Positions 1 to 9,100 of a DNA stretch of 64,000 bases are shown in pieces; position 1 is the stretch's first letter, and each line of letters opens with the position of its first letter. A model generated the notes under the pieces. That model was given only the letters and a program-made list of their open reading frames with translations. It was not told the origin of the DNA and did no database searches. A program made the translations under genes and the position numbers. Origin of the DNA: an uncultured Candidatus Actinomarina sp. (GTDB lineage Bacteria; Actinomycetota; Acidimicrobiia; Actinomarinales; Actinomarinaceae); NCBI GenBank assembly GCA_902533795.1, contig CACAND010000002.1:62001-126000 (forward strand), in the 5' to 3' direction.

Positions 1-1309
1 CTAATGCAAAACCTCTAATTGGACCAACAGCAAGTATATAAAGTAAAAATGCAGCAGACAAAGATACAAAATCGGCAGTTAATATTGTTTTCCAGGAATC
101 GTCAACAGCTTTATTAGCTGCAAATTCAAAAGATCTACCAACTTTTAACTCGTCTTTTAGCTTTTCAAATGTAACAATATATGAATCTGCTGCCAATCCA
201 ATAGAAACTATAATTCCAGCAATACCGGCCAAAGTTAGAGTAAATCCTTGAAATTCACCAAGTAATGAAATTACTGAATAAAATAATAAGCCAAACATTG
301 ACAGTCCAAATACAGATGCAACGCCAAGTAACCGATAGTAAAGAACAATAATGATAGATATAATAATTAAACCTATTAAACCTGCTTGTAGTCCTAGATT
401 CAAAGTATCCTCACCTAAACTAGCTGAAACTTTTTGAATTGATGATCTTTCAAATGAAACTGGTAATGCACCATAACGCAGAATTACAGCTAAATTATTA
501 GCTGCTTCGCCCGTATCAGTATTGCCCATTGAGATAGCAGCTGTTCCACCAGTAATACCAACATCTGGATTCACGTCTAATGCAATTCCTGGTGCAGATA
601 CTATTTCTCCGTCAAGGACAATAGCTAATCTTCTTCTTTCTCCAATTTCTCCTGCTAATTTTTTAGTAAGGTTTGTAAATTTGTCCTCTGACTCAGTTTT
701 AAAATCAAGTGATACTATCCATTCATTTTCTGGATAAACAGCAATAGCATCTTCTATATCGCCACCTGTTAGTTCAGCTGGTCCTAAATGATAAATTACA
801 GGATATCCTTGGTCTATTGAAAGTAAATAAGAATCAAAATTAGGATTGTCTGATATTGTTATACCTATTTGTTCATCAACTCCAGGTACAGATATTTTAG
901 TAGGGTTGTCAGGATCATCTTCATTTGGAATATACTGAAATGCTGGTGAGTAACCGGTATCAATAGACGAGTCAAGAACGGGTCTAAAAGTTAATAATCC
1001 AGTTGCACCTAATGCCTCAATAGCTCTTTCTTGATCTGTTACACCAGGAAGTTGAACTAATACGGCACTATTACCACTAATAGAAATTTCAGGTTCTTGC
1101 ACATCTCCAAAAGCCTCAATCCTAGTTCTCATTATCTCAACAGCTTTCTGTAAAACCTCTGGATCAGTTTCATCATCCGCAGTAAGAATTACGGATATGC
1201 CACCTTGCAAGTCAAGACCAAGTTTCGGCGAAAGACTAGTCTGTTGGACATAAATAAATAAACCAATAGCAAGGAATGGTAGAAAAAGTAATTTAAAATA
1301 TCGATTCAT
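1..1309 (-). CDS. secD: Protein translocase subunit SecD (C-terminal part outside the window)
   Basis: Membrane subunit of SecDF, which uses the proton gradient to help pull secreted proteins through SecYEG. The visible 436 codons start at the ATG at 1309, which overlaps the yajC stop as ATGA. They show an N-terminal membrane segment (about residues 5-22), the GLDLQGG motif just after it, the periplasmic P1 domain, and from about residue 300 a series of hydrophobic segments with GIAGIIVSIGLAADS, the conserved SecD/SecF transmembrane stretch. The gene runs off the low-coordinate edge, so its end and any secF cannot be seen. It is last in the visible tgt-yajC-secD run, as is usual in bacteria. 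The family call is secure. Confidence 0.96.
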   Translation of the reverse strand, partial: MNRYFKLLFLPFLAIGLFIYVQQTSLSPKLGLDLQGGISVILTADDETDPEVLQKAVEIMRTRIEAFGDVQEPEISISGNSAVLVQLPGVTDQERAIEALGATGLLTFRPVLDSSIDTGYSPAFQYIPNEDDPDNPTKISVPGVDEQIGITISDNPNFDSYLLSIDQGYPVIYHLGPAELTGGDIEDAIAVYPENEWIVSLDFKTESEDKFTNLTKKLAGEIGERRRLAIVLDGEIVSAPGIALDVNPDVGITGGTAAISMGNTDTGEAANNLAVILRYGALPVSFERSSIQKVSASLGEDTLNLGLQAGLIGLIIISIIIVLYYRLLGVASVFGLSMFGLLFYSVISLLGEFQGFTLTLAGIAGIIVSIGLAADSYIVTFEKLKDELKVGRSFEFAANKAVDDSWKTILTADFVSLSAAFLLYILAVGPIRGFAL

Positions 1310-1557
1310 GAAATATTTTTAATATAAGCTTTTTGAATTTTTATTTCACCCTTTTTAAGAACTAAGGTAACTGTCGTATCTTCTATTGATGTTACTCGAC
1401 CATAAACGCCACCATCAGTCAATACGTCATCCCCAATTTTTAAATCTTCTATGAATGCAGCATGTTTTTTTGCTCTTCTTCTTTGTGGTAAATATAGAAG
1501 AATATAAAAAACTACAAAAACCAGAATTATCGGTAATAAATTAATAAATTCATTCAT
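1306..1557 (-). CDS. yajC: Preprotein translocase subunit YajC
   Basis: Small accessory subunit of the SecYEG-SecDF-YajC translocase. The 83-residue protein has one N-terminal membrane segment (about residues 7-25), a YLPQRRRAKK basic stretch, and then the cytosolic beta-rich domain with GDDVLTDGGVYGRV, close to the family's GD.V.T.GG..G.V signature. Length is typical. It overlaps tgt by 8 bases upstream and secD by 4 bases (ATGA, stop TGA) downstream, so it is probably translated with both. Position directly before secD supports the call. Confidence 0.95.
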   Translation of the reverse strand: MNEFINLLPIILVFVVFYILLYLPQRRRAKKHAAFIEDLKIGDDVLTDGGVYGRVTSIEDTTVTLVLKKGEIKIQKAYIKNIS

Positions 1558-2626
1558 TCAAGTATTCCTTTTTAAAACTTTCAAAACTTGAGTTTAATAT
1601 ACTATCCCTAGCTTGTTGAATAATATTTTCAGTTTGAATTATATTATGAACAGTAAGATAAAGCCATGAAGAAGTATTTTCGTTAACAAATAAATGCCTT
1701 AAATATGCTTTAGAAAAACTTTTACAAACATAACAATTACAATCATCATCAATAGGACTTGTGTCTTTTTCATATTTATTATTTTTAATGTTTATATATT
1801 GATTTTTTATAATAAGTTTTCCATGTCTTGCTAAACGTGCAGGCCATACACAGTCAAACATGTCCACACCAGAATCAATTAGATCTATCAATCCAATTGT
1901 GTCACCTAAGCCCATAACATAGCGAGGTTTATCAACAGGAAGTACATTAGATAGAAAATCAACAATAGTTTTCCTTTCCTCTCTTGACTCACCAATAGCT
2001 AATCCACCTATTGCATATCCATCGAAATTTAGATCCATCATAGATTTTGCTGATTGTTCCCTAAGGTTAAGATTTAATCCGCCTTGAACAATACCAAATA
2101 AACTTTGTAGTGAATTATTGTGATATTCTTTTGCAATTAACGCCCATTTTTCTGTCATCTCAATCGCTTTTTTTTGTTCTTCGTCAGGTTTATCAATGTC
2201 GATTAAACAATCAAAAATCATTGCTATATCACTTCCAAGCAAATTCTGAGTTTTTATTGAATCTTGAGGAGTAAGTTTAAAGTACGATCCGTCATATACA
2301 TTTTTAAATTCAACTCCATCATCATACAATTTTGTTGGTAATGACCATGCTTGAAAGCCTCCTGAATCGGTAAGAATTAATTTATCCCAATTCATGAATT
2401 TATGTAAGCCGCCATGATCGCTTATTATGTTTGGTCCAGGACGTAAATGTAAATGATAAGCATTTGCCAACAGAATCGAGGTTTTATTTAAATATTCGTG
2501 CGGTGTTGATTTAATAGTTCCTCTTGTAGCAACAGGCATGAACGTAGGAGTTTCAACTTGATTCCCATTTAATGAAAGTAGACCTGCCCTAGCTTTCTTA
2601 TCTGTTTTTATTATTTCAAATTTCAT
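1550..2626 (-). CDS. tgt: tRNA-guanine transglycosylase
   Basis: Exchanges guanine-34 of tRNAs with GUN anticodons for the queuosine precursor preQ1. The 358-residue protein carries DSGGFQ (D87, the expected general base), the nucleophile region MFDCVWPARLARHG (D258), and a zinc site made of CNCYVC (C296, C298, C301) and H327, all at family-typical spacing. Start ATG shares one base with the queA stop (TAATG at 2626), so the two are probably translationally coupled. The pair carries out successive queuosine steps; no preQ1 synthesis genes are in the window. The WPARLARHG variant departs slightly from the more common LPTR.ARNG. Confidence 0.95.
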   Translation of the reverse strand: MKFEIIKTDKKARAGLLSLNGNQVETPTFMPVATRGTIKSTPHEYLNKTSILLANAYHLHLRPGPNIISDHGGLHKFMNWDKLILTDSGGFQAWSLPTKLYDDGVEFKNVYDGSYFKLTPQDSIKTQNLLGSDIAMIFDCLIDIDKPDEEQKKAIEMTEKWALIAKEYHNNSLQSLFGIVQGGLNLNLREQSAKSMMDLNFDGYAIGGLAIGESREERKTIVDFLSNVLPVDKPRYVMGLGDTIGLIDLIDSGVDMFDCVWPARLARHGKLIIKNQYINIKNNKYEKDTSPIDDDCNCYVCKSFSKAYLRHLFVNENTSSWLYLTVHNIIQTENIIQQARDSILNSSFESFKKEYLNE

Positions 2627-3627
2627 TAATTAATTATTTTAAAGAGCACAGCATCACCAAAACTTAAAAATTTTAATTCCTTTTTAAGTGCATAGTTATA
2701 TAGATCTTTCCAATTATCTCCATATACTGCATGAACAATAGAAATTAAAGTACTTCTTGGTGCATGAAAATTAGTAATTAAATAGTCGGCAATTTTAAAT
2801 TTAAAATCTTTAGTAATAAATAAATCAGTTGAACCCTTAAATAAAGACGTAATATTTGCATACTCTAATGCTCTTAACGTTGTAGTCCCAACGCAGTAAA
2901 TTTTATATCCATCTCTTTTCTTTTGAATAATATTTTCATATGTATTTTTTTTAATCTCATATTTTTCAGAATGAATATTAAAATCTTCAACATAATCAGT
3001 AGAGATAGGCTTAAAAGTACCAAGTCCTATATCTAGATTTATAAAATCGATCTCTATACCTTTATCTGTTAATTTTTGGAAAATATCAGATGTAAAGTGT
3101 AAACCAGCTGTAGATGATGCTGTAGAAAAACCTTGGGTGCTATAAAAATTTTTATAATATTTATATTTATGTTTCTTGTCAATGATGTATGGAGGCAAAG
3201 GAGTAATTCCAAAATTTTGAATAATATCAATTACTGATGTAGAAAATATAACTTTAAACTTGTCTTCTACTTGTGAAACTAATGTTATATTAAAATTCTC
3301 AAGTATGACTTCTTCATTAAGTTTCTTTTTTCCACTAGTTTTTATGAGGCATAATGCTGTATTTTCATTTAAAATTTCTAATATAAAAATTTCAAATTTT
3401 CCCCCAGTTTTAATCTTTCTTGTTTTGATTCTTACATCAACTACCTGTGAAGAGTTAAATATCATTACAGATTTTGAATCTATTATTTTATTAATTTCTG
3501 AAAATTTATAAATTTCCTTTGTTGAAGCATCAAGCAACTTTGAATCTTCTGGGTTTATATAAGGTTCTTGAGCTATAGAATCGTAAGGTAATTCATAATC
3601 TAATGCAGATACTGGTGTCTTATTCAC
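2626..3627 (-). CDS. queA: S-adenosylmethionine:tRNA ribosyltransferase-isomerase
   Basis: Transfers and rearranges the ribose of S-adenosylmethionine onto preQ1 in tRNA, giving epoxyqueuosine, the step after Tgt. The 333-residue protein has the family features FNSSQVVDVRI near residues 55-70, TAGLHFT in the middle, DIGLGTFKPI near residue 200, and the C-terminal block APRSTLISIVHAVYG followed by FGDAVLF. Start is directly after the stop of the nuclease-like gene. It overlaps tgt by one base. Family call is firm; N-terminus is natural for QueA. Confidence 0.94.
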   Translation of the reverse strand: MNKTPVSALDYELPYDSIAQEPYINPEDSKLLDASTKEIYKFSEINKIIDSKSVMIFNSSQVVDVRIKTRKIKTGGKFEIFILEILNENTALCLIKTSGKKKLNEEVILENFNITLVSQVEDKFKVIFSTSVIDIIQNFGITPLPPYIIDKKHKYKYYKNFYSTQGFSTASSTAGLHFTSDIFQKLTDKGIEIDFINLDIGLGTFKPISTDYVEDFNIHSEKYEIKKNTYENIIQKKRDGYKIYCVGTTTLRALEYANITSLFKGSTDLFITKDFKFKIADYLITNFHAPRSTLISIVHAVYGDNWKDLYNYALKKELKFLSFGDAVLFKIIN

Positions 3628-3981
3628 TTAGTTGTTTAGTAAGCTAATAAACAAATCATAAGACATAGAGACAACTTCTGGCATACCATCGCTACTACGT
3701 CTTTTATTGCCTGATTGTCTCTTTAATTTTTTCCAAAATAAGACTGTATTCCTATCACCAGATTTTTCTACAGCTTTTTCCAATGATTGATGAATGTTTA
3801 AATTTTGTCTTGATTTTGCTTCTATAAAATATTCGACTCCATCAACAAATAGTTGTATGTCGCCAAGATCATTTGAACCACCTTCAGCAAATCTCTGAGC
3901 TTTCATGTTCGAATTTTTGTTTAATCGTTTGACTATATTTGTTTCGTAAGTAGTACCCTGTTTTTTTGCTTTATTGACCAC
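3628..3981 (-). CDS. Small PD-(D/E)XK nuclease-like protein (putative Holliday junction resolvase)
   Basis: A 117-residue protein with a basic N-terminus (KAKKQGTTYE) and the layout of an archaeal Hjc-like or PD-(D/E)XK nuclease: E13 in the first helix, D41 in GDIQLFVDG, and E54-A-K56 in the next strand (YFIEAKSR). Length suits a single-domain resolvase. It lies between yebC and queA, where actinobacteria normally have ruvC-ruvA-ruvB, and none of those is present here. What is seen is the motif set and position. Junction resolution is an inference; a phage-type or repair nuclease is also possible. It directly abuts queA and probably shares its transcript. Confidence 0.6.
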   Translation of the reverse strand: MVNKAKKQGTTYETNIVKRLNKNSNMKAQRFAEGGSNDLGDIQLFVDGVEYFIEAKSRQNLNIHQSLEKAVEKSGDRNTVLFWKKLKRQSGNKRRSSDGMPEVVSMSYDLFISLLNN

Positions 3982-4000
3982 AAACTTATTGTAGCTAAAT

Positions 4001-4744
4001 TTATTGTGTTATTGCTTCTTCTAGGAGTTTGTTATCTATGTCAAAATTGGCATAAACGTTTTGCACATCGTCTAAATCTTCTAATGCTTCTATTAATTTA
4101 GATAACTTGTTAAATGCATTTAAATCTAAATTAATAGAAGTAGATGGTAAATAAGCAATTTCAGAATTTACTAAATTGAATTCTGAAGATCTGAATAGCT
4201 CGTCAATTTTTTGAAATTCAGATGGATTAAATTCAAAGGTGACTCCATTTTCATTTTCTTGAATATCTATACAGTTATTATCTATCGCTATATCTATAAT
4301 ATCTTCTTTATATTCATCAAATTGGAAAATTGCTTTACGTGCAAACAAATAGTTGACACTTCCTGGAGATCCAGTACTTCCATCATATTTATTAAATGTA
4401 GCTTTAACGTCAGAAGACGTTCTGTTCTTGTTGTCTGTTAAACATTCAACCAATATCGCAACACCACTAGGACCATATCCTTCATAGGTAATTTCGTCGA
4501 ATATTCCAATTGATGAATCACCGTTTAATCTTTTTAACGCGTTTTCAATATTCGAATTCGGAACAGAATTTGATTTTGCTTTACTGATAGCCTGGTATAA
4601 CGATGCATTGTTATTTGGATCAGCCCCTCCAGTTTTCCCAGCAACCTCAATTGCTCTTATAAGTTTTGCAAAAAGTTTACCTCTTTTTGCGTCGTTAGCA
4701 CCTTTTTTGCGTTTTATCGTAGACCATTTAGAGTGACCTGACAT
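4001..4744 (-). CDS. yebC: YebC/PmpR family transcriptional or translational regulator
   Basis: Member of the TACO1/YebC family, implicated in transcription control and, in some bacteria, in easing ribosome stalling. The 247-residue protein begins MSGHSKWSTIKRKKGANDAK, an almost invariant family start, followed by the KLIRAIEVAGKTGG block and the EGYGPSGVAILVECLTDNKNRT core around residues 100-120. Length is standard. It overlaps pdxT by 17 bases. Between pdxT and the ruv slot it keeps its classical actinobacterial position. Confidence 0.95.
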   Translation of the reverse strand: MSGHSKWSTIKRKKGANDAKRGKLFAKLIRAIEVAGKTGGADPNNNASLYQAISKAKSNSVPNSNIENALKRLNGDSSIGIFDEITYEGYGPSGVAILVECLTDNKNRTSSDVKATFNKYDGSTGSPGSVNYLFARKAIFQFDEYKEDIIDIAIDNNCIDIQENENGVTFEFNPSEFQKIDELFRSSEFNLVNSEIAYLPSTSINLDLNAFNKLSKLIEALEDLDDVQNVYANFDIDNKLLEEAITQ

Positions 4745-5306
4745 TTAAACCGTCCTTTAGAAAATTTTTAAGCCATTCTAGATAAATAATATCATTAGAA
4801 AGTTCTGGATGAAATGATAATCCAACAATATTATTTTCATGTATACCAACAACTTCTTCATCAATAAATGCAATAGGAGTAACTGTGTTACCGTAAGATA
4901 TAATTTTTGGTGCTCTAATAAAACAATACATTTCCTTATTACCATTGAAATCAACCAAACCTTCAAAAGATTCGTTTTGCCGTCCATAGGCATTGCGTTC
5001 TACAACTGTATTTAAACAAGAAATTGATGATTGCCCATCAATGACATCACTTGCTAAAAGAATTAATCCAGCACATGTTCCCAAAGTTGGCATTCCTTCA
5101 TTTATTTTTATTTTAATGGTTGCAAATAAATCATCACTCTTTTGAATTTTCATCATTGTTGTTGATTCACCACCGGGGAGAATTAATGAATCTATGTTTT
5201 CTAGATCTGAAACAGATTTAATTAATTGGTATTCTTTATTGATAAGTTCTAGTGATTTTACGTGATCAAAAAACGATCCTTGGAGAGCTAATACCCCAGT
5301 TTTCAT
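4728..5306 (-). CDS. pdxT: Pyridoxal 5'-phosphate synthase glutaminase subunit
   Basis: Glutaminase of the PdxST complex; it releases ammonia from glutamine and channels it to PdxS for pyridoxal phosphate synthesis. Class I amidotransferase-like fold with LPGGEST, nucleophile C78 in GTCAG, and the His/Glu pair H166/E168 in SFHPE. I start it at the ATG at 5306, which shares one base with the pdxS stop (TAATG); a TTG six bases upstream would add two residues but is less likely. The 192 residues match the family. Confidence 0.95.
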   Translation of the reverse strand: MKTGVLALQGSFFDHVKSLELINKEYQLIKSVSDLENIDSLILPGGESTTMMKIQKSDDLFATIKIKINEGMPTLGTCAGLILLASDVIDGQSSISCLNTVVERNAYGRQNESFEGLVDFNGNKEMYCFIRAPKIISYGNTVTPIAFIDEEVVGIHENNIVGLSFHPELSNDIIYLEWLKNFLKDGLNVRSL

Positions 5307-6190
5307 TACCAACCTCTTTTGGCTAGTTTCTCCGTCTCATCTAAATCATCAATATTTAATCCAACCATTGGTTCACCTAGTTCTTTAGATACTTCAACAA
5401 GTTTTTCTGGATTATCAAAGTTTGTAGTTGCAATGACAATAGCTTCAGCACGCTCTTTTGGATCACCACTCTTAAAAATTCCTGAACCAACAAATACACC
5501 GTCACAACCAAGCTGCATCATTAAAGCTGCATCTGCAGGTGTTGCTATTCCACCTGCAGCAAAATTTACAACAGGTAGTTTCTTTGACTCATGTATGTCT
5601 TTAACAACTTCAAAAGGTGCTCTTATTTCCTTAGCTATTGACATAAGACTATTTACGTCAGCAGTAATAATTTTGTTTATCCCATCGGTCATACTTCTCA
5701 TGTGTCTTACAGCTTCAATAACATTACCAGTTCCAGCTTCACCTTTAGTTCTAATCATTGCAGCACCTTCACCAATTCTTCTACATGCTTCACCTATATC
5801 AGTAGCACCATTAACAAATGGAGTTTTTATATCATGCTTATATATATGATTTTTATCATCAGCAGGTGTTAAAACTTCACTTTCGTCGATAAAATCTATT
5901 CCAAGTGATTCAAGCATTTGTGCTTCTACAAAATGACCTATTCTTGCTTTAGCCATTACAGGAATAGTTACCGAATCAATAACTTCTTGTATAGTTTCAA
6001 CAGATGACATCCTAGCTACGCCACCTTCAGCACGAATATCAGCAGGTATACGTTCTAAGGCCATGACAGCTACAGCTCCAGACTTTTCAGCTATAACAGC
6101 TTGTTCAGCGTTAACCACGTCCATGATTACTCCGCCTTTTAACATTTCTGCTAAACCTTTTTTAATTTTAAAAGTTGATTCAATTTTCAT
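5306..6190 (-). CDS. pdxS: Pyridoxal 5'-phosphate synthase subunit PdxS
   Basis: TIM-barrel synthase that makes pyridoxal 5'-phosphate from ribose 5-phosphate, glyceraldehyde 3-phosphate and ammonia supplied by PdxT. The 294 residues are highly conserved: [13 protein letters not shown] near residue 20, [32 protein letters not shown] with the catalytic lysine, and the [14 protein letters not shown] phosphate-binding end. It lies 14 bases after the mannosyltransferase gene and overlaps pdxT by one base. This is the deoxyxylulose-independent B6 route. Confidence 0.97.
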   Translation of the reverse strand: MKIESTFKIKKGLAEMLKGGVIMDVVNAEQAVIAEKSGAVAVMALERIPADIRAEGGVARMSSVETIQEVIDSVTIPVMAKARIGHFVEAQMLESLGIDFIDESEVLTPADDKNHIYKHDIKTPFVNGATDIGEACRRIGEGAAMIRTKGEAGTGNVIEAVRHMRSMTDGINKIITADVNSLMSIAKEIRAPFEVVKDIHESKKLPVVNFAAGGIATPADAALMMQLGCDGVFVGSGIFKSGDPKERAEAIVIATTNFDNPEKLVEVSKELGEPMVGLNIDDLDETEKLAKRGW

Positions 6191-6204
6191 ACTGTTAATA
6201 ATAA

Positions 6205-7224
6205 CTATATATTTTTATAGACATAAATCCATTTTTGCAATACTTTATCCATGCTGTAATTTTGAGAAATATACTCGTATTGTTTCGACCAAATTTCACT
6301 TATATTTTCTTTTTTAACATGACTTATTTTCTCTTTAAGATCTTCAAAATTATTATTAGCAAAGAAAATTCCAGAGTCATTCAACAAAGTTTTAAATGCT
6401 TTAATATCTGAGCAAATAGCAACATTGCCGTGATTGATTGCTTCTAAAATCGTAATGCCAAAACTTTCAGATTTGTTGTTTGGAGCTATATATATACCAA
6501 CATTACTAATTATTGATTTTTTTTCTATTTCAGATGGACTTATATGATATATAACAGATTTATTAATCGTTTTTTCATTAGTAACAGCTATAAACTTAAA
6601 TTTTGTTTCATAAAAATTAGCTAATTGAATAAAAAGTTTTAGATTTTTCCTTTTTTCATCTCTACCAATAAACAGAAAGTTACCATTATCTACGTATCTA
6701 ATATCTTTATTTATTTCAATCATGTTTGGAATAATTACTATTTCCTTATTTAAGGCCGTAGCATTATTTAAAGCTTCACTACTAACAGCTGTTGAATACA
6801 ATTTTTTATACCTTGTAAATAAATATAAAAACTTCAAACATGCTTTTATAAAATTACCAATATTTGCATGATGCGTAACAATAATCTTTTTTTTAGTATG
6901 TAATCTCCAAAAGAAAAATGGCATGAATGGTTCGTGAACATGAATGACATCAGCCCAAGAAATTGCTTCTTTAATTATTTTCTTATTAGGAAAAAAGGTT
7001 ATTGGGTTCTGTGAACCATTAAACGGAATCTTGACAGCATTCCCGATGTCATAATCATAGGATGATGGTGCAAGTATTTTTGTATTAATACCTTTATTAA
7101 CGAGTCCATTTTTTAATAACTTAACTTGATTTTGAACACCACCATGATGATCTAAATCGTAAGGACAAACAAGTAAGACTTTAATATTCAGTTGTCCAGA
7201 TTGGTTGTATAGAGTGCCAATCAT
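6205..7224 (-). CDS. pimA: GT4 glycosyltransferase, PimA-like phosphatidylinositol mannosyltransferase
   Basis: Probably transfers the first mannose from GDP-mannose to phosphatidylinositol, starting phosphatidylinositol mannoside synthesis at the inner membrane face. It has the GT4 glycine-rich start [20 protein letters not shown] and the EX7E sugar-nucleotide motif in [11 protein letters not shown] near residue 265. The neighbours, a PatA-like acyltransferase and a CDP-alcohol phosphatidyltransferase, are those of actinobacterial pimA. The ATG at 7224 overlaps the acyltransferase gene by 44 bases; a CTG at 7191 would remove that extension, so the start is uncertain. Acceptor specificity is inferred from context. 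Confidence 0.82.
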   Translation of the reverse strand: MIGTLYNQSGQLNIKVLLVCPYDLDHHGGVQNQVKLLKNGLVNKGINTKILAPSSYDYDIGNAVKIPFNGSQNPITFFPNKKIIKEAISWADVIHVHEPFMPFFFWRLHTKKKIIVTHHANIGNFIKACLKFLYLFTRYKKLYSTAVSSEALNNATALNKEIVIIPNMIEINKDIRYVDNGNFLFIGRDEKRKNLKLFIQLANFYETKFKFIAVTNEKTINKSVIYHISPSEIEKKSIISNVGIYIAPNNKSESFGITILEAINHGNVAICSDIKAFKTLLNDSGIFFANNNFEDLKEKISHVKKENISEIWSKQYEYISQNYSMDKVLQKWIYVYKNI

Positions 7225-8050
7225 TGATATCCATTGAAATCAACTCCTCGAAACTATTTGATAGTGTTTTGAGCCCTTGTTGAATGCTTTTAGCTTCATT
7301 TTCAAATAGTGGTACATAAAAGGGTTTATGAAAATAAAGAGTGTAACCTGAAGATTTTTTTATCATTGCTGTTGGAACTATTGGTACACCCGTTTTTAAA
7401 GATAATGCAACTGGTCCTCTCGGGAATGATGCAATATTCGAGAAGAATTCAACAGCAACGCCAGACTTATTAACACTTCTATCAGATAATAAACAGATAT
7501 CTTTCCCACTAATTAATTTCTCTTCAAGGGTATTAAATGTATTTTGCCCCTTTCCGCCGATTATAATTTCTATTCCAAGACTCTCTCTCAATTTTTTAAA
7601 CCAATTTAGAACATATTTATTTGATAATGGTTCTGCAACAGCTAATAAATCTAAATTAATATTATTACCAGCGGGAATTGCAAATTCCCAATTACCAATA
7701 TGAGGTAATGCAAAAATAAGACCAGGATATTGTTTTTTTAGTTTTTTGATGTTGTCATGATTGACTACTTCCATGTTCTTAGATATGTATTTATCAAAAT
7801 TATTATTTGTTAACCACAGCGTTTCTAACCAGTATCTTGAGTAATTAATTTTTACTAACAAAGGATCGTATCGTAATTCTTTAGGTTCGAATATATCTTT
7901 TTTTCTTTTATATAGTTTTGCTGAAGTTCTGAATGTGAAAATAAAATATATAAATCCAATTGGATAAGAAAGTAAACGAACAAAATTAAAAGGCAGGTTT
8001 TTTAATACCCCATGAAAAAATCGTATAATCAGATATTGAAAAAGTTTCAT
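7181..8050 (-). CDS. Lipid A biosynthesis-type acyltransferase, PatA-like
   Basis: Member of the HtrB/LpxL acyltransferase superfamily. In actinobacteria the homologue at this locus (PatA) acylates a mannose of phosphatidylinositol mannosides. The catalytic HX4E motif is HIGNWE (H117, E122), with a hydrophobic anchor near residues 20-40 and FPRGPVALSLKTGVPIVP in the second half. I start it at the ATG at 8050, one base overlapping the pgsA stop (TAATG), giving 289 residues; a longer frame to 8098 would lie inside pgsA. Lipid A is not expected in this organism, so the PatA role is the more likely one. Confidence 0.85.
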   Translation of the reverse strand: MKLFQYLIIRFFHGVLKNLPFNFVRLLSYPIGFIYFIFTFRTSAKLYKRKKDIFEPKELRYDPLLVKINYSRYWLETLWLTNNNFDKYISKNMEVVNHDNIKKLKKQYPGLIFALPHIGNWEFAIPAGNNINLDLLAVAEPLSNKYVLNWFKKLRESLGIEIIIGGKGQNTFNTLEEKLISGKDICLLSDRSVNKSGVAVEFFSNIASFPRGPVALSLKTGVPIVPTAMIKKSSGYTLYFHKPFYVPLFENEAKSIQQGLKTLSNSFEELISMDINDWHSIQPIWTTEY

Positions 8051-8616
8051 TACAAATTCTTGTAAAGGATAATAAATCTTTGATAAACTGTAGTCCATAA
8101 AATAAGAGTAAAGATATAAACGGCTGTAAAAGGTAATGAAAATAACATGTAAATTACAGCAAAAATAACTCTTTCCGGTCTTGCAGCAATGCCTACCTTA
8201 TTATTTATTCCTAATGTTTCACCTCTTGCTCTTAAATAAGGTACTAGCGTCGATCCTGAAAGTACCAAGAAAATAAAAAATAAATGAATATCTGAATCAG
8301 TAAATTTTATAGCAACAACACTCCAAATAAAAAGTTCACCAATTCTATCAATAAAAGAATCAATTAAGGCTCCTTTATCCGACATAGTATTTGTTTTTCT
8401 AGCTAATGGTCCATCAAGACCATCAATAGCACTACCAAGAAAAATAACAATTGCACCTAAAGTTTTAACGTCTATAAATAATAAATAACATCCAAGTGTT
8501 ACGACTAATAATCCAATTATTGATAGTACGTTTGGTTTTATACCAATGAATATACAAAATCTTATAAAAGGTGAAGCAAACTTTTCAGATTGCTCCTTTA
8601 AATACTTCTCAAGCAT
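8050..8616 (-). CDS. pgsA: CDP-alcohol phosphatidyltransferase, probable phosphatidylinositol phosphate synthase
   Basis: Integral membrane enzyme joining a CDP-diacylglycerol phosphatidyl group to an alcohol; in this locus of actinobacteria the alcohol is inositol phosphate. The complete metal-binding signature is present: D65, D68-G69, A72-R73, G82, D86 and D90. Several hydrophobic helices lie around it. The 188 residues are a little short but normal for the family. It overlaps its upstream neighbour by 8 bases and the acyltransferase by one base. Substrate is inferred from synteny with thrS, acyltransferase and pimA. Confidence 0.88.
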   Translation of the reverse strand: MLEKYLKEQSEKFASPFIRFCIFIGIKPNVLSIIGLLVVTLGCYLLFIDVKTLGAIVIFLGSAIDGLDGPLARKTNTMSDKGALIDSFIDRIGELFIWSVVAIKFTDSDIHLFFIFLVLSGSTLVPYLRARGETLGINNKVGIAARPERVIFAVIYMLFSLPFTAVYIFTLILWTTVYQRFIILYKNL

Positions 8617-9100
8617 CTAATACATCTTCTGTGTAAACATCATTTATTAAGTCAAGGTTGTAAGCATTTATTTCAACAATTGATTTTAACTTGGGGGGAT
8701 TTTCGTGGCTATATACTATCACAGTCCAAACAGGATTTAAAAATAAAGGCTTTAATTTAAATTCAAAAGTTAAAGCAATAGAGTAATAACCAATTGAATG
8801 TGTAATGATATTTTCAAGATGTTCAATAATTGAATGTTGATTTAATGAAATACGATTATCAATTAAATATATAAATATGGCTACCAAAAACAGTATGAAA
8901 GACGTAGTAGCAAAATTAATCCAGTTAATAAAATAATTAAGTAATAAGTTTAAAAATGCGATTGCAGATACTAAGTGACCAAATCTTCTACGACGAATTG
9001 GATCGGGAATAACATAACTGCCAACGGCTAGAGAGTTTAAATCATCTGGTACATTCTGCTTTTGAACATCCTCTTCATTAATATGGATTCCTTCAGCCAT
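8609..9100 (-). CDS. Unknown two-helix membrane protein in the thrS-pgsA operon
   Basis: Not recognised. The 163 residues begin with a hydrophilic region of about 38 residues ending in the basic stretch PIRRRRFGH. Two hydrophobic segments follow (about 43-60 and 65-83), then a soluble C-terminus with an acidic tail. The start shares one base with the thrS stop (TAATG) and the end overlaps pgsA by 8 bases, so it is embedded in the operon. In mycobacteria a HIT-family hydrolase gene sits at this point; this protein has no HIT motif (HxHxH). A role near phosphatidylinositol synthesis is only a guess from position. Confidence 0.7.
   Translation of the reverse strand: MAEGIHINEEDVQKQNVPDDLNSLAVGSYVIPDPIRRRRFGHLVSAIAFLNLLLNYFINWINFATTSFILFLVAIFIYLIDNRISLNQHSIIEHLENIITHSIGYYSIALTFEFKLKPLFLNPVWTVIVYSHENPPKLKSIVEINAYNLDLINDVYTEDVLDA

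Noticed and set aside
5319-5849. Long antisense frame opposite pdxS
   Set aside because: It mirrors pdxS codons and has low-complexity Ser/Ile/Pro content; pdxS is secure.
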